Positions 10,785 through 26,307 of a stretch of DNA of 64,000 bases are shown in pieces. The stretch's first letter is position 1, and every line of letters starts with the position of its first letter. A model generated the notes under the pieces. It did no database searches. It had not been told where the DNA came from and saw only the letters and a list, made by a program, of their open reading frames with translations. Position numbers and translations under genes: made by a program. This DNA is from Eutypa lata. Taxonomy: Eukaryota > Ascomycota > Sordariomycetes > Xylariales > Diatrypaceae. The DNA lies in the NCBI GenBank assembly GCA_022661535.1, contig JAKULF010000021.1, positions 248,001 through 312,000 of the forward strand. Direction: 5' to 3'.

Positions 10785-12344
10785 AGTGTTTTTTTTTTTT
10801 TTTCAAGGCCTGTTCAGAGATTATGGGTTGGCTAGAGTGACCAGCATATTTTCACTAAAAAGCGGTTCGTATTTTCGAAATGTGAAATCGAGATTAAGGA
10901 GTTGCTTAACTTGGGAGATATTCAGGTGAAAATGGTGCTGGATAGGATGCCTATGGACATCCAGCTTACTACAATATTATGTCAAACAAGACAACGAGGG
11001 GAGAGCAGCAAACTTGTTATAGCCGACGCTTTAACCACGAGAATACCTTTCCCATCTCTAGACCGTGAGCTGAGAGATTCTGGTATTCTCATATGCAACT
11101 ACCTTGCTAATATCTCTTAATCTGACCCTTCATTCCTTGGTCGGAAATGTAATATTATTTCTCAAGGGATAGGTTATCAGTGTAGCGCTAGTGTATGCTC
11201 CTCGCTTATATCAGCGATGAGTTTCCCAGTAATGTTGATAGGTGTTAAAGAAATACATGAATGAGCTCGCCATGGTTCCTCGGCAACTTAGAATATCAGT
11301 ATTCTATAATAGTCTCACCAAGGGCATACGGTATTCCTCTAAGTTAGACTTAGAACAACAATGGGCTGAAGAAGCGAAAGACAGAAACTACAATTTGGTT
11401 GTCTAGTAATCATTGGTTATAAATCTATTGATATATCATCTATTCCCCAGTTCCATCGAACTTGTAATCTTACCTAATTGGGCGTATTCGCGACGCCATT
11501 CTGACCCCCTTTTCTTTCGAGTTCGCTTCGAGTTCAATCGAAAACTGCTAGCTTACCTTGCAGATACCTAGCCCGTTCGAGATACTATTGACTAGGGAAA
11601 TGTCGGCTGGTAGTTTAAAATAGTTAAGACTGCCTGGCTGCTTGGTTTGATGTCAGTGGGTATGGAAAGGCTTCTGTTAATGATATGATTCAAAGGCGTA
11701 CTTCTTTCATAGAAGTACTACGATGTTTATTATCGTTATAAGTTGTTTTTTTATTATGTATTATTCATAAAGTGTGGTCTGACTAATCAATAACGGTGTC
11801 CTTGTGAGAACCAGGATCCAAACCCAGAATTTTCATCACAGTTTGTTGAGTTGACGTGGTCTTCGCGAGTCATATATGAAAATCATAGCCCTTTCGCGAT
11901 ACGTTGAGAGCTTGAACGCAGCAGCAAGCGATTTGACGTACCCGGGAGATGCATATTGGCAGTCATAGTCCATGACAAACAGATGCGATATTCGTCGTGG
12001 TGTGTTCTGAACTCTTCTCGGGATCTTTCAACGTGACTCTTCTGGATGCTTGATCTCGTGACGAAAACCTTTCTGTGTCAGTCAGCATTACTTAATGTCT
12101 TCCACCTTCAAAACATTCCTTTATCCTGAATAATTCCAGCCTCATCAGTCTCGTGGGATCGACGTCTCGCGGGGTTTCGTCGGTTCGCTTCTCGGCGGTC
12201 TGAACTGTCTGTGGCGGCTTCAGCATTGGGCAAAACCCGGTAGCGCACATACACTATTGTCCAAGAGGTACGGCACGGTCGAATATCCCTCTCGTTGCAT
12301 AAGTATCGAAAGTCATATATGCCTCATCCCGACTCAATATTTAC
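10785..12344. other. AT-rich intergenic stretch
   Basis: No gene or recognisable remnant is visible on either strand. There is a 13-base T run just after the P450 stop. A short open frame at 10902-11120 has no recognisable features. Confidence 0.5.
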
Positions 12345-14392
12345 TTATAAGACTTGCTTTCCCATGGTTTCAATGGGTAGCAAGACCATAGCGACAAAGG
12401 CAGCCAAGAACAGCCCACCAGCTGCATAGATGGGGGCAAGAGGGTTTGATTCTCCAGCATGAATGGCTACAATGGGCGCGCACAGGCCGGCCACTCGGTT
12501 CAGGAAACTCGAAATGCCTATTATCTTAAGTTAGCATTGCACTGTGGCTCTTCCCACTTCATGATCCAGGATATTCAATTTCTCCTTCGCTCTGACAAAT
12601 CCGATTTTCGGCTGGTGTAAAAAGGAAGCTGAAGACGCACCAGAACCAGTGCCCCTGTTGGGGGCCGGGAAGACCTCGGGTGTGTAGGCGTATAATACAC
12701 CATACATGATGTTCTGGAATAGAGCTTCTAAGCTAGAGAATGCCAGTTGAGTATTCGGGTCGCCACTAGTTGTGAACAGGAACAAGAACATGCCGGAGAT
12801 GGCGGTTGCAATAGCCATCGTGCCTTTTCGACCGATGTACTTGATGTCAACGCTGCCGTGATTATTAGCCTTTCTCTCCCACGATCTTGAGGGAGCCTCG
12901 GAAATAGTGCCGTTGTCACTGTGACTTACGTGTAGCAGGCCAGGATACTTCCAGGAACGCCAACTATACTGGTGATGGCATAATTGCGGTAAACAATGTT
13001 CGTAGACGTAGGCTGATCGGAGCCCGAGTTGGCCAAGTACTGGGGCAAAAAGGCGTTGAACAAGGGGTATCCCATGCCAATAGTTGCCCACGTGAACCAC
13101 AGCAGGACGGTAGCAATAGCCAGCCTCTTCCCACGGAACAGGGGGGCAATCCTATCGGTAGAAAACTTGCCTAGGCTGCGTTTAACGATCTCCACGTTGC
13201 TGAGTTTCTCCTTCTCGACTATTTGCGAATTTCCTCCAACCTTATCCAAAATTTCGGCCGTCAACCACGTCTTAGCTTTGTTCCTGTGCGCAATAGCGTG
13301 TACAACCGCAATAGCCTCATCTTGCCGACCGCGGGAAAGAAGGTACTTAGGTGACTCATAGAGATGAAAGAAAAAGAATCTGCAGATAAACATGACGAAG
13401 GTAAAAGCTGCAATAGTAAGGATGAAATAGCGCCATCCCATGTTGTTTTCTCTGGAACAGCATGGCTGCACGCCGCCGGTGAGAAGACACGACGTCGATC
13501 CATCACCGGTTTCGGGGCAAGAGTAGTTAGGGATGAAACCCCACGCAACTGTAAGTAATATAATTTTAGTTTAATTCCAAATGTTGCGGAGCCTTGATAA
13601 GGTTTAAAGAAGAAACTTACCCAGGGAAGAAATTAGTTGACCGACAGGCCACCAGACCGAGAGCAACGTCAGTAAGTTTCCACTCGCAAATGGCAAAAAC
13701 TCTAAAAACAAAGCGCCATCCACGGGCAGGTTACCACCGACGCCCAAGCCAACGCAAGCGTACAGACCACAAGCACCGATCCAGGTCGGTGCGCCTCCGG
13801 CAGCGAGCCCAAAGGCGCCGGCGAGGAACAAAGTGCAGTTAAAGGCAAGCCGTCGGCCAATGATGTCAGAGGCTGTTCCCCAGAACGAAGCGCCGATGCA
13901 GAGGCCGACAAATAACGACAGCGTGGTATAGCGGATCTGAGTGCCAGGAACACCGAATTCAGTTGCCATGGGCGTCAATGTCAAGGCGACACCTTGCAGC
14001 CAGAGGCTATTATAGGGGAAACTCAAATTAGCATGCCTCATTCTGTGTACCTCAAATTTCATTTCATAGTTTTGAGTATGAATTTGAATTTGGAAGCTTA
14101 CTTACTTGTCAGCCAACCAGCCAAAGCCGCACAGCATGAACAGTTCCCATTGATAGCGACCCATGCCAATGTCCGAAATTGCCCTGTTGATGACTTTGGA
14201 CTTCCGGTCATAAGTGGTATCGACGCCACCGGCTTGGAGATCACTGTCGACTTCCTCTTTGAGAACCTCAATGGTAAAACCACGCTCGCTTTCGCTGTCA
14301 CGGTCGCGTTGAGTCGCTTGCTCCAGCGGCACAAGCACCTCGGCCACATCAAAAGGGGTTTCCTTCTTGAAGGGGTTCAAAAAGAACTTCAT
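12345..14392 (-). CDS. MFS transporter, SV2/SVOP-like
   Basis: A major facilitator superfamily carrier of 558 residues. Five exons in transcript order: 14392-14106, 14006-13621, 13548-12930, 12852-12641 and 12517-12345; all junctions are GT-AG and keep the frame. A cytoplasmic N terminus of about 80 residues is followed by GWLADNLWLQGVAL (helix 1). ASDIIGRR matches the loop 2-3 motif. YESPKYLLSRGR precedes the central loop. YTPEVFPAPNRGTGSG near helix 10 is the hallmark of the SV2/SVOP-like group. The last exon gives NRVAGLCAPIVA and ends in VLLPIETMGKQVL. Such fungal carriers are plasma-membrane proteins of mostly unknown substrate (organic acids, phosphate-like or aromatic compounds). Its position next to esterase and P450 genes suggests uptake or export of a related compound, which is inference. 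Confidence 0.87.
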
Positions 14393-17300
14393 GGTGACGG
14401 TAGGTGATCTTTTGCGACCGGGGTAAAGATTATTGTGTCTTTACAACGTATTGTCTGAAGTACATCCGTGAGGTTGATTGTCTTAGCTTCTTGAGGGTTA
14501 TATAAATACAATGTAATTATATTACAACCACTATTTGCCGTGATAGGTCTTTGCTGGAAGGAGAGGGGATGATGGGATGGAAAAAAGGAAAGACTGGATT
14601 AAGAGGATTAGAGGAGGAACCAAGACAGCAAAGACTCTCGGAGAAAGGGATTGCTAATATCTTCTACTTCAGGGCGCGGCGAAGATTATCTGTGGGGGAC
14701 GCCGCCTTGATTACGTACGCGGACAAAGCAAAAAGTTACCCTAAATCACCTATCGGCTCTGTCTTGTCAGTCGGGATAGTGGCTCGGGTGGGTTTGTCGC
14801 ACAACATTTACGCGCCCCCCTGGCCTCCCCCCGTTACAGCTACACACCCGAGCCGACAACAATGTGGGGCGCTGGCATGAGCCGCCGTTCAAGTCGGTGA
14901 CACTGTACAATGCCAATGTTCAGCTTTTTGAAGATGAGCTGATTCGATTACTCAATGTTTCGACCGACTCGGTCATCTTTTCAATTTATTAGATGGACGA
15001 ATCAAAGAGAAAACCCTCATTACCCTGCCAAGCCTGCTTACTGATCAATCCCTCTTCATGTGTCTCTGTCGCTTACTTTGTGACAAGCCAACCATCCCAT
15101 TAGTTAATGGCTTTCCTTTGTGCTTTTTTCACATTGAACAATTCTTGGCACCCAAACTCCCCCTCTGGCTTCTGTGATAAAGGATGAGGGAAGAGGCACG
15201 ATAAAAAGCTATGGTTCAAGTAATTTTATTAGTTCCAGTCGCTAACGAAGTGAGTGAGTGGTAGAGTGGGTGCTGTTATCTATTATCCGCGTGGGCTCCA
15301 GGCGGATTCTGATCGGCCCCGAGTAAGAGGAAACCGTAAAGACGATCCTCACATTCTCATTGGCAAACCCCATGCCTAGGGGACAGGAGCTCCCCGAATG
15401 CAAACGGGGCCGAAACGGGGTCACGACGGCCTCTTTTATCCAATCCTATTACAGCCGATCGTCACCGAGGCGGTCAGGCTAACTTGAAGATGATGTCATC
15501 CCCCAGGATCCCTAGAGAAGATCGGCTAGGGTGGTGATGGGGGTGGATACCGCTAGAGGAGCGCTGAGATGCTAAAAGGCGCACTAACAGGCATGCTAGA
15601 GGGGCAGGCTGGCAGGCCTGTTGCAGGGGGCCAGGGGGGCTGCTAGAGGGGCAGAGGGGCTATACATGCATACATACATACTTATTCAGATACTTTGCTG
15701 CAGAGAGGAACGATTAATGCGCAGAAAATTTTGCAATTGGTTCGCCTCTTGGTCTTCACGTGTTTGAGGCTCAATGGTAACATTGGATGTTTTCGGTTAT
15801 TCAGGGTCTTGCATCCTTATACATACCTATCTATTATACATACATACATGTGACCTCCTAGCTATGTGGTTGTTTATGTAGGTAACTACTGTAGAGTAAC
15901 ATCGCATTTCATGTTTGACAAGCGGGGTTTATTCCCTGTGTGATGATGTACAAAGTAACGTTAGGCTCACGACATTCTCTTTCAGCTTCACCTCGATTAA
16001 AACGTTGATTGTAAGTTATGGCAAACAGGTAAGCGTCATTTATTACTACATACTTACACTGGGCACCTAACTACAGATCAGCAGGCAGATTAAATACATA
16101 TAACTACGCGAAGGTATGTAGGGAGCCGAGGAAAACACACAATGTCCAACGAATAAGCGAACATACATCCAGCTTGATTCAAAGCAGTTAGTGCTTCAAC
16201 TACCTACTTCAAGATTCACAACTTCATCTCCACCCTCATTATAAAGCTCGAAGTTCTTGATGCGTTTATATGTTATTCGGATAAATATTAGTTATTCGAT
16301 TCAGAGACCCAAAGTGGATTGCCGTATACATAATAGCGCACAACACATATCTAATGCACTAACTACCAAAGGCACTTAATCGGGCCAAGCTTCCCTCATA
16401 CGGACAAGCACACCAAACATCGACTCATAAACTACGCGATGGATTAGGCAACTGACCATTGGTTCTCTTGTTTTACGTTATAGATATAAGGTCAATCAAA
16501 GGCTGTACGTAGGTGTCAGCAATGTGGGTGTGAGCAAGCCGCTTCCTTAAGACTTGAAGAGGTACACGAAGGGTTCCTTCACACACTGAAGAGCACTAAC
16601 TTTCATTCATCGTCATCATAGTACGCCCTATTATATACGCTCCTTTATTTTACATTAGAATACAGTCTGTGTGAATATTCTCCTGTGAGATGTATTATAT
16701 ATGTTATGTCACACCTTCTCAACCTACAGCTAAGAAGTGATCCAGGGGATGGGGTGGGTTCAGCATCAATCAATTTCATTTTCCTACAAATAAGGAGATG
16801 CAGTATCAAGCTTGAGAAACAGTGGCTTAGATGACTCACTTGAAAGTTTTCATTGTGCAACAGGTGCCACTCGAGCTTGCTCTATCGAATAGATATCCAT
16901 GCCCCAATTTCTCGCTGCTATAAAGATATAATTTTAGAAGGACTGCAGATGGTGGCGAGTAGTTATTACCTGTTAATAAAGGGGTTCAACTTCAACTACA
17001 TACCGGGTCACATTAAGGGAAACGTTGAATCGACAAGATAACAAACCACTGCATAATCATTTTCTCAAACTACCTCAACTTCGCTCAAAGAGGACATCAA
17101 TCTTTATTCACTGTACTATCCGTTAGATATAAGCAATTTAAACTTGTCGTCTCCCATTGTTTAAAACGAGACTTGATACTCTGCAACGGGGAGTCCACAT
17201 GTTTTCCGGCAGAAACCTTTTTACTCGCGATCAAATTTGCTTTGGCTAAATTTATATACACAGGTGACAATGACTTGCCACCAAATGAGATGGCAAATCC

Positions 17301-17485
17301 ACCGCTGTTCAACTTCGAGTTAAGTGTCTAAAAGAATGCAGCTAGGTATTCTACGTACTTAGGTTGCAAAGAAATCCTTCTCTGATGACCCAAAGGTCCA
17401 GTGCGAGAGACTATCTACCGGTCAAAGCACAGTCACGTTTATCTTGATAGTGCATTATAGATCGAACTACTTTACAGCTATAATG
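14393..17485. other. Gene-poor AT-rich region
   Basis: No gene is supported. The first 150 bp are the likely promoter of the MFS gene. Beyond that the stretch has TACATACA-type repeats (for example 15665-15680 and 15835-15850) and one G-rich island near 15.6 kb, listed separately. Confidence 0.6.
15601..15659 (+). repeat. G-run block with imperfect GCTAGAGGGGCAG repeats
   Basis: Within AT-rich DNA there are G runs at 15601-15604, 15626-15630, 15634-15639, 15648-15651 and 15656-15659. The unit GCTAGAGGGGCAG occurs twice (15595 and 15643). The spacing would allow a G-quadruplex on this strand, with one loop of about eight bases. Confidence 0.5.
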
Positions 17486-18625
17486 TGATGAAAAAGGCTC
17501 GTACCGATGACCCAGGAATATTGCAGCCCGAGGTTGACATTTTACGGGTGAGTCAATTTGCCTTGAAAGTCATGCTCCTACCTATTTTCCCACTATTGCC
17601 TTTAAGGTTGCTAACGCTGCCTAGGCAGTAGTAAATGCGCCACATATAGTAACTATAATCTCTTTAGGTGGTAAACTTCAAACAGGTCTATTTGGGGCAG
17701 GAGGGCTTAAGGGAGACCATTATATCATGGAATACCTCCAAAAATGGTCATTGTAACTGTTCATAGGTAGGATAGATCACCTAGAGAGACTTCCAAACCG
17801 TGTCCTTTTAGCTATTCATCTGTGGTACTATCTTCCAGAAATTATATGGCAAAGGGAATAAGGCTGCCTTGAGTTAGCTGTCAGAGCCTGTGAAGGAATG
17901 GCATTTCCGCCTGGCCCAGGACGTGATCGTTTTGGATTCTTGCCTATGGAGCCCGTTATTGAGAACCAAGCTCCTAGTAATCTTTCACACGGGGCTATCT
18001 TCTCAAGCCACTATGAGTCAAAGCAAGCCCTTTCTTAAAGAGAGATAGATCATTAACAAATCTTAGGGGTATTTGGAGCGGGTAATCACTGTGCAGAGAA
18101 CGCCATCAGCCCCGGCATAAAAATTATTAGTCTCGGGTGCAGCAGGATTGGTAAACCAAGACCTCCCCATCGACCTAGATGAACTGGAAGACTATGATCA
18201 AAAGTTGGGGATTGTGCGAACGTAAGTGTTAATAGCGTCGTTGTGAGAAATATTAGGAGTAGCCTAATAATAAATATAATGACTACAGGACACCGCTAGA
18301 CGGTCTCCAGAACGCAGCAACTAGCAGCAATGTTATCGGTATAGGAATGGTACGTAATATGATAATAGTGATGGGGGGTTTAATACTAACCTATGTGATA
18401 AGACACAAAACCATAGGGATATATGTACAGTTTATGGGAAACATTATTAATGAGGATTCCATGGGACTAGCTAGATGAGAAAAAAGAGAATCGCTCCTAC
18501 AGGGGATGAATCCGAGGTATGATAGGAATCTGTATAACCAAGTGTCCAGATGTCTTGCAGTTGATCCACTGAATCGTCCTGCGATCCACGAGTTGATAGT
18601 GATATTATCTAACAGGTGGATGTAG
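17486..18625 (+). pseudogene. Decayed protein-kinase-like gene
   Basis: Pieces of a fungal protein-kinase-like domain follow one another in the right order but in shifting frames. 17486-17547 gives a helix-C-like PGILQPEVDILR. After an intron-like gap with a branch site, 17625 onward gives NAPHIVTIISLGG and then YIMEYLQ, the hinge, followed by a frame shift and stop. 17785-17830 gives ERLPNRVLLAI. 17885-18040 gives ACEGMAFPPG and APSNLSHGAIF, where the HRD/HGD loop would be, then a stop. 18146-18221 gives LDELEDYDQKLGIVRT. After a good GT-AG junction, 18289-18349 gives TPLDGLQNAATSSNVIGIGM. 18506-18625 gives CLAVDPLNRPAIHELI, kinase subdomain XI, ending at TAG. The DFG and catalytic Asp motifs are not readable, and at least three stops or shifts break the frame. 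It is best read as a pseudogene of a lineage-expanded kinase. Confidence 0.65.
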
Positions 18626-19710
18626 GAGAAAAGGGGCGGTTTTTATACAGGTACGGTAATGATGCTATCCAGCGCTTGGTGCATGAGTACACGACGAACG
18701 CGGAAAGTTCGGAAAATCTTATAAAATAAATAGCACTTGCTTCCAGAATTAATACAATGAATGATATTATTTAATGCGAAGAAGGTTGAGCGAGACTTGA
18801 ACTAACCATAGATGATGCATAGTTAGAAACGAATTGGCGTTCCCCTATTCCTCATCCGAACCCACTCTAATATATCTACACTAACATGTAGTCATCAGTT
18901 AGAACTTACTGATGTACCCGCATGCGCATGTCTACAAATAAATAAATCCAGCTACATAGTAAGAATGAATTTTGATGTATAGCCACCTAGGTATATTCTT
19001 GCATATGGACGTGAATTGTGGAAGTACAGGCTCGCTTGGTGAAATCTAATGTTCAGGGGAGATCAGTGGAGAAAAGCCCCGGTGATGAGAGTCAAATTCA
19101 CTTATGGTGCTGATGTCACCTGAACCCATTGGTCTTTAGTGTCTGATGTGCCTGGAGGCTGATTAGGTAATTGTAGGACAGCAATGGCAGGAGGCGCCAT
19201 CACACATATCGAGTCTAAGGAAGGAGCAGAGGAGATATGTGTCAATACTCTCACATCTGTGGCCCAAAAATAAATTATATGGAAGGCGCGCCCGGAATCA
19301 CCTCTTTTTCTTTTGATTCTTCTCCAAGTGCTTCAAGTCCCCCGAGATCTCCCCCCGCAAGTTTCCCTGTCTTCTACAACGTCGCCTTCACCACTTCCAC
19401 TCATTGACTAAATCTCTCACACTTCGTCTCGGCTCGTCACTCATTCCATCCACTCACTTACAAGATTTAATTGTGTGTATTGTTGCAACATCTTACCCTA
19501 GAACGACATCTTAATTACCATCATAATCTTCGTAGAGGTCTTCATTCATTCTCCATCTGTTACGGTCGCATTCTGTTCCAATTAAACTCCAACATTTTGC
19601 ACCGACAGCTCCTGAACTAATCAACGCCATCTTATCTCTATTATAATCATCTACCTAAACTTAATACCCAGGCTCCGACAGACATCCAAGGTATCCGATC
19701 AATCCTCAAG
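18626..19710. other. Intergenic and promoter/leader of the secreted-protein gene
   Basis: No gene is visible. The last 350 bp are C/T-rich with many CACTCAC and TCATTC elements, typical of a strong fungal promoter and leader. A GGCGCGCC palindrome lies at about 19286. Confidence 0.5.
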
Positions 19711-20398
19711 ATGCGTTCACTTATTTTCCTCGCCTATGCGGGCATCGTGTCGGCCGCGAGTTCCAGCTTCTCACTCGTTGCATTCGCCCCCGACACCAAG
19801 GTCGATGGAGCAGTTCTCAATGCCGTTGGCCAATCCCTCTACACTGGAACCAGCGGTCCTGCCACCTACTGCCCGTCTGGTGTTCCCTCTTGTCCGGATG
19901 TCCATGGAACCCTCGTGACCTCTGGATTGAATTCTATGGCTGTAAGTCCCTTGACTTCCCTTTTTCGTTCTCATATCTCCACAACCCAACCCTGATAAAC
20001 CGGCGACACACATTGTTATTGCAGCCCCTGACATATCCTCATAGGTCATGGTCCCAAAAGGCCAGCATGTCTACGTTTCGCCCGGTGGCCAGATCAAGTA
20101 CACCATGGCCCATTCGGATTTCATGCCTGAGGGTTCCTTTGTGGGCGGCTGGTTCAACAAGACGGTCGTTCAGGACTGTGGACCTACCGTCCAGGTTCTC
20201 GACTGGCTCGCCACCGATGGTTCCAACTCGGGCGGCGTCGTTCTGTGCCCCAAGGTCGCCGGATTCTTGACCGGTACTGGAGCTAGCTACGCGCTTTACG
20301 CACGAACTCCTCAGTTCAACCAGCCCAACTGCGTCCCCGTCGTCGGCTTAGTCCAGCGTAGCAGCAATGCTAGCTACGGTGCCTGGCAGTACATGTAA
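19711..20398 (+). CDS. Secreted IgE-binding-type cell-surface protein
   Basis: A 194-residue secreted protein in two exons, 19711-19941 and 20045-20398, joined at a GT-AG intron (MAVMVPKGQ). The N terminus is a classic signal peptide (MRSLIFLAYAGIVSAASS). The mature part starts with FSLVAFAPDT, then a YCPSG...SCPDVHGT region. GQHVYVSPGGQIKYTMAHSD, a VVLCP segment and the closing YGAWQYM follow. This order matches a group of small fungal secreted proteins annotated as IgE-binding proteins. Their molecular role is not established; cell-wall or hyphal-surface association is usual. Three possible N-glycosylation sites are present (NKT, NSG is not one; NAS and NQP excluded leaves NKT and NAS). It has a long C/T-rich leader, suggesting strong expression. 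Confidence 0.75.
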
Positions 20399-20825
20399 AC
20401 ACATGACGTTTCAGTTATGGAGAGATTGTCAGAGTTATACTCGTTTATGTCACTTGCTGTTTGGCATTTGGCGGTCCATCGGTATCTAATGAGCTTTCTG
20501 ATTGTAGGAGAGGGAGAGAAAGTGTGTGGAGGTTTGCTTGTACTTGCTGTTTCTTGTTGAAATGCTACGACATCTATGACGGGAATGATCAACACCACTG
20601 TTTCGAGATCTCATGAAGCAGGGGATATCAAAAATAACATCACGATGTCAGATGGGTAGTAATGGGGATGATTCGCCTTGCAGTATCTAATCGATGGCAC
20701 CAGCCATATACTTAATGAGAAAACAATCTTATTCGCTCACTGATAGTCACTGAACACAGGCTCGTACATTGTTATGTGCGCTAACATCCCATAATGTGCT
20801 ATACGAAATCCTTCTAATCGCGTGT
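20399..20825. other. Intergenic between convergent genes
   Basis: The space holds the 3' flanks of the secreted-protein gene and the GH2 gene. I see no other feature. Confidence 0.5.
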
Positions 20826-24323
<3,498 letters not shown>

Positions 24324-24587
24324 CCCGGATATGGTGCCATCTGAGCTGTTTGCAATGACTTCCTGTGTCCCTTTCAACTCCTTTTGTTCCTTGCGCGCTC
24401 TGAATCTAGCTGCTGCCGTGGGGTCTGGTCGACGCTTCTCCTCCGATATCTTCTTCTTCCCGCCGTGCCCTTCTTGAAGACTCAGACCTGCCATACGTAC
24501 ATCCATGTGGATATTCACATTGCTATCAACCACCAACGAAGAAGTCGTATCGTGGGACGCAGGGGTATCGGATGTATTTGACGCCAT
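24324..24587 (-). other. Open frame with degenerate bZIP-like basic region, in frame with the GH2 start
   Basis: From ATG 24587 there are 88 open codons leading without a stop into the proposed GH2 start at 24323. Near the middle, EEKRRPDPTAAARFRARKEQ resembles the basic region of fungal bZIP factors of the METR/CYS-3 kind, but the invariant Asn is missing and no leucine zipper follows. It may be a remnant of a bZIP gene, an N-terminal extension of the enzyme, or chance. Confidence 0.35.
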
Positions 24588-26307
24588 GGCAGGCGAGATG
24601 AAAAGGGGCAAGGCTAGACTTTTTTTTCTTTAATAGAATAGATCTCAAAACCAGACAGCAGATCTCTAACTACCCAAAAGACGATCAATCAACTCTTTTT
24701 TTTATTAAGGCTCATGGATGGGATAAAGGGCGATGAGATAGTACACGGTCGAATGAAGGGATATCACATTAAGTTACACAAGCCAAACTATGCTCGCCCA
24801 TATACTCGTCAATATACTAGGCAGAGATGTTTACTTAGTAACTGCGGCTCATTGTGAGTTGTGTGGTGTGGGTTCGCCTCACCGCTTAGCATCGGAAGAA
24901 GTTCTCGACAACGAACGATCCAAATGAGCCTCAATCTACCAAGCCATATACCTTGAACAAACAATAACTAAATGAAATGACTTTCGTCTCACAATCGAAT
25001 GGTGCGTAGCTAGTTACTGTCTAAGGTTGTTATTCGGACGATGATGTCAGGTCACGTTTTCCGGTCCCGCATGATGTGGTGGTTGTATTTCGTATGGTTG
25101 GGTGGTGTTGTATGTAACCATTACATTACCTGGGGTTGGTTACTTGATCCTGATTGGATTGCATGGGTCGATCGTCGAGGTTTAGCCGCACCTACGATAA
25201 TCGTCCATTCAGCACCGTTTAGGGGGAGAGGGTCCGCTAAATACGCTCGGTGTAGTGGCGCCTAGCCTGCATGAAATCCACTAACTAACAACTTTGGAGA
25301 AAAGGAGGGGGTTTCCTCATGAAGTCCTAGCCTGGATGTTATGCCGCGGCTGGATCTGGGGGTTTGGGGGTTAGTTGATAGGCTAGGGAGATATTAGCTG
25401 ATGGTGGTTAGATAAAACTTCGATGGTTCATAATAAGTCTGAGTAACGGGTAGGGAAGATGAAATACGAGCACAAGATGTTATCTACCTCGTTTTATAGT
25501 TACTTAGAGGTAGATAGATTAACCTCACTTGGGTATAAGGACAGCTACATATGTAGGTTTCCGTTTCTCTCAGCATACCTAAGTACTTATAGCAACAATT
25601 TTCAGACTAACTGCATTATCTCAGGAGTACTATAACTTGAGTATAACATATAGTCGAGCAAAGGATGGGTTACACAGCATGATGCCGCCACTCAAGCCTT
25701 CCATTCACTACTTACCTAGGTAGTATCTAAGTAAGCAATGTAGCTCCTAGCTCGAACCACTGCATACCTACGAGAACCTATACCTAGGTACCTACTTTCT
25801 ATCAAGTCCAATTAGCACATGACCCCAAACAAGTACCGCGCCGTAGGATTCCCCCCCAGGCCAAGGCCCCTTACCTTGTCTGGGGAAAGCTCCACCTCCG
25901 CATTTGGGGTTATTGCCCGAAGTTCTAGCCATCTTGTAGTTAATAACTAGTACCAAGCAAGGCCAAGTTTTCCTATTCACACACAAAGCAGACCACCCAC
26001 CCATGTCAATATAGTCAAGTTGGTCATTGGTGCAAGATATGCGGAGTAGATCGAGAAAACGTGGTCCGATTCTAGCTATGTGGACCTAACATACATGTGT
26101 ATTCCCCCTTTGCCCATTGAGATCCTCCTCGGTACGAAGTCGACCGAGGACTACTAAGTATATGTAGGTGTAGTAGACCCCCTCGAATTGTCCCAGCTGC
26201 GGCTGAGGGAAGATCTGTTTCGTGTCTCGAGATTCAGCGTCACACCCTATTACCCCCCCGTTGTTGTTCTCTTTTGTAATAAGAAAAGTCATTACTTGTC
26301 GCCAGCC
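24588..26307. other. Intergenic between GH2 and permease genes
   Basis: No gene is supported in these 1.7 kb. The stretch carries several CTGGGG/CCCCAG elements (listed separately) and TACCTAGGTA-type repeats near 25712 and 25785. It is the probable control region of both genes. Confidence 0.5.
25854..25885. promoter_or_regulatory. Paired candidate CreA sites
   Basis: CCCCAG at 25854-25859 and CTGGGG at 25880-25885 are inverted copies of the CreA consensus SYGGRG, about 420-450 bp before the permease ATG. More copies lie at 25130-25135 and 25356-25361. Closely spaced pairs are the form usually needed for carbon catabolite repression, which would fit lactose genes. The consensus is short, so chance copies are possible. 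Confidence 0.3.

Noticed and set aside
10902..11120. 72-codon open frame after the P450 gene
   Set aside because: No motif, no close ATG context and AT-rich surroundings; chance is likely.
14551..14880. 109-codon open frame upstream of the MFS gene
   Set aside because: Lys/Arg-rich chance frame in the probable promoter of the MFS gene.
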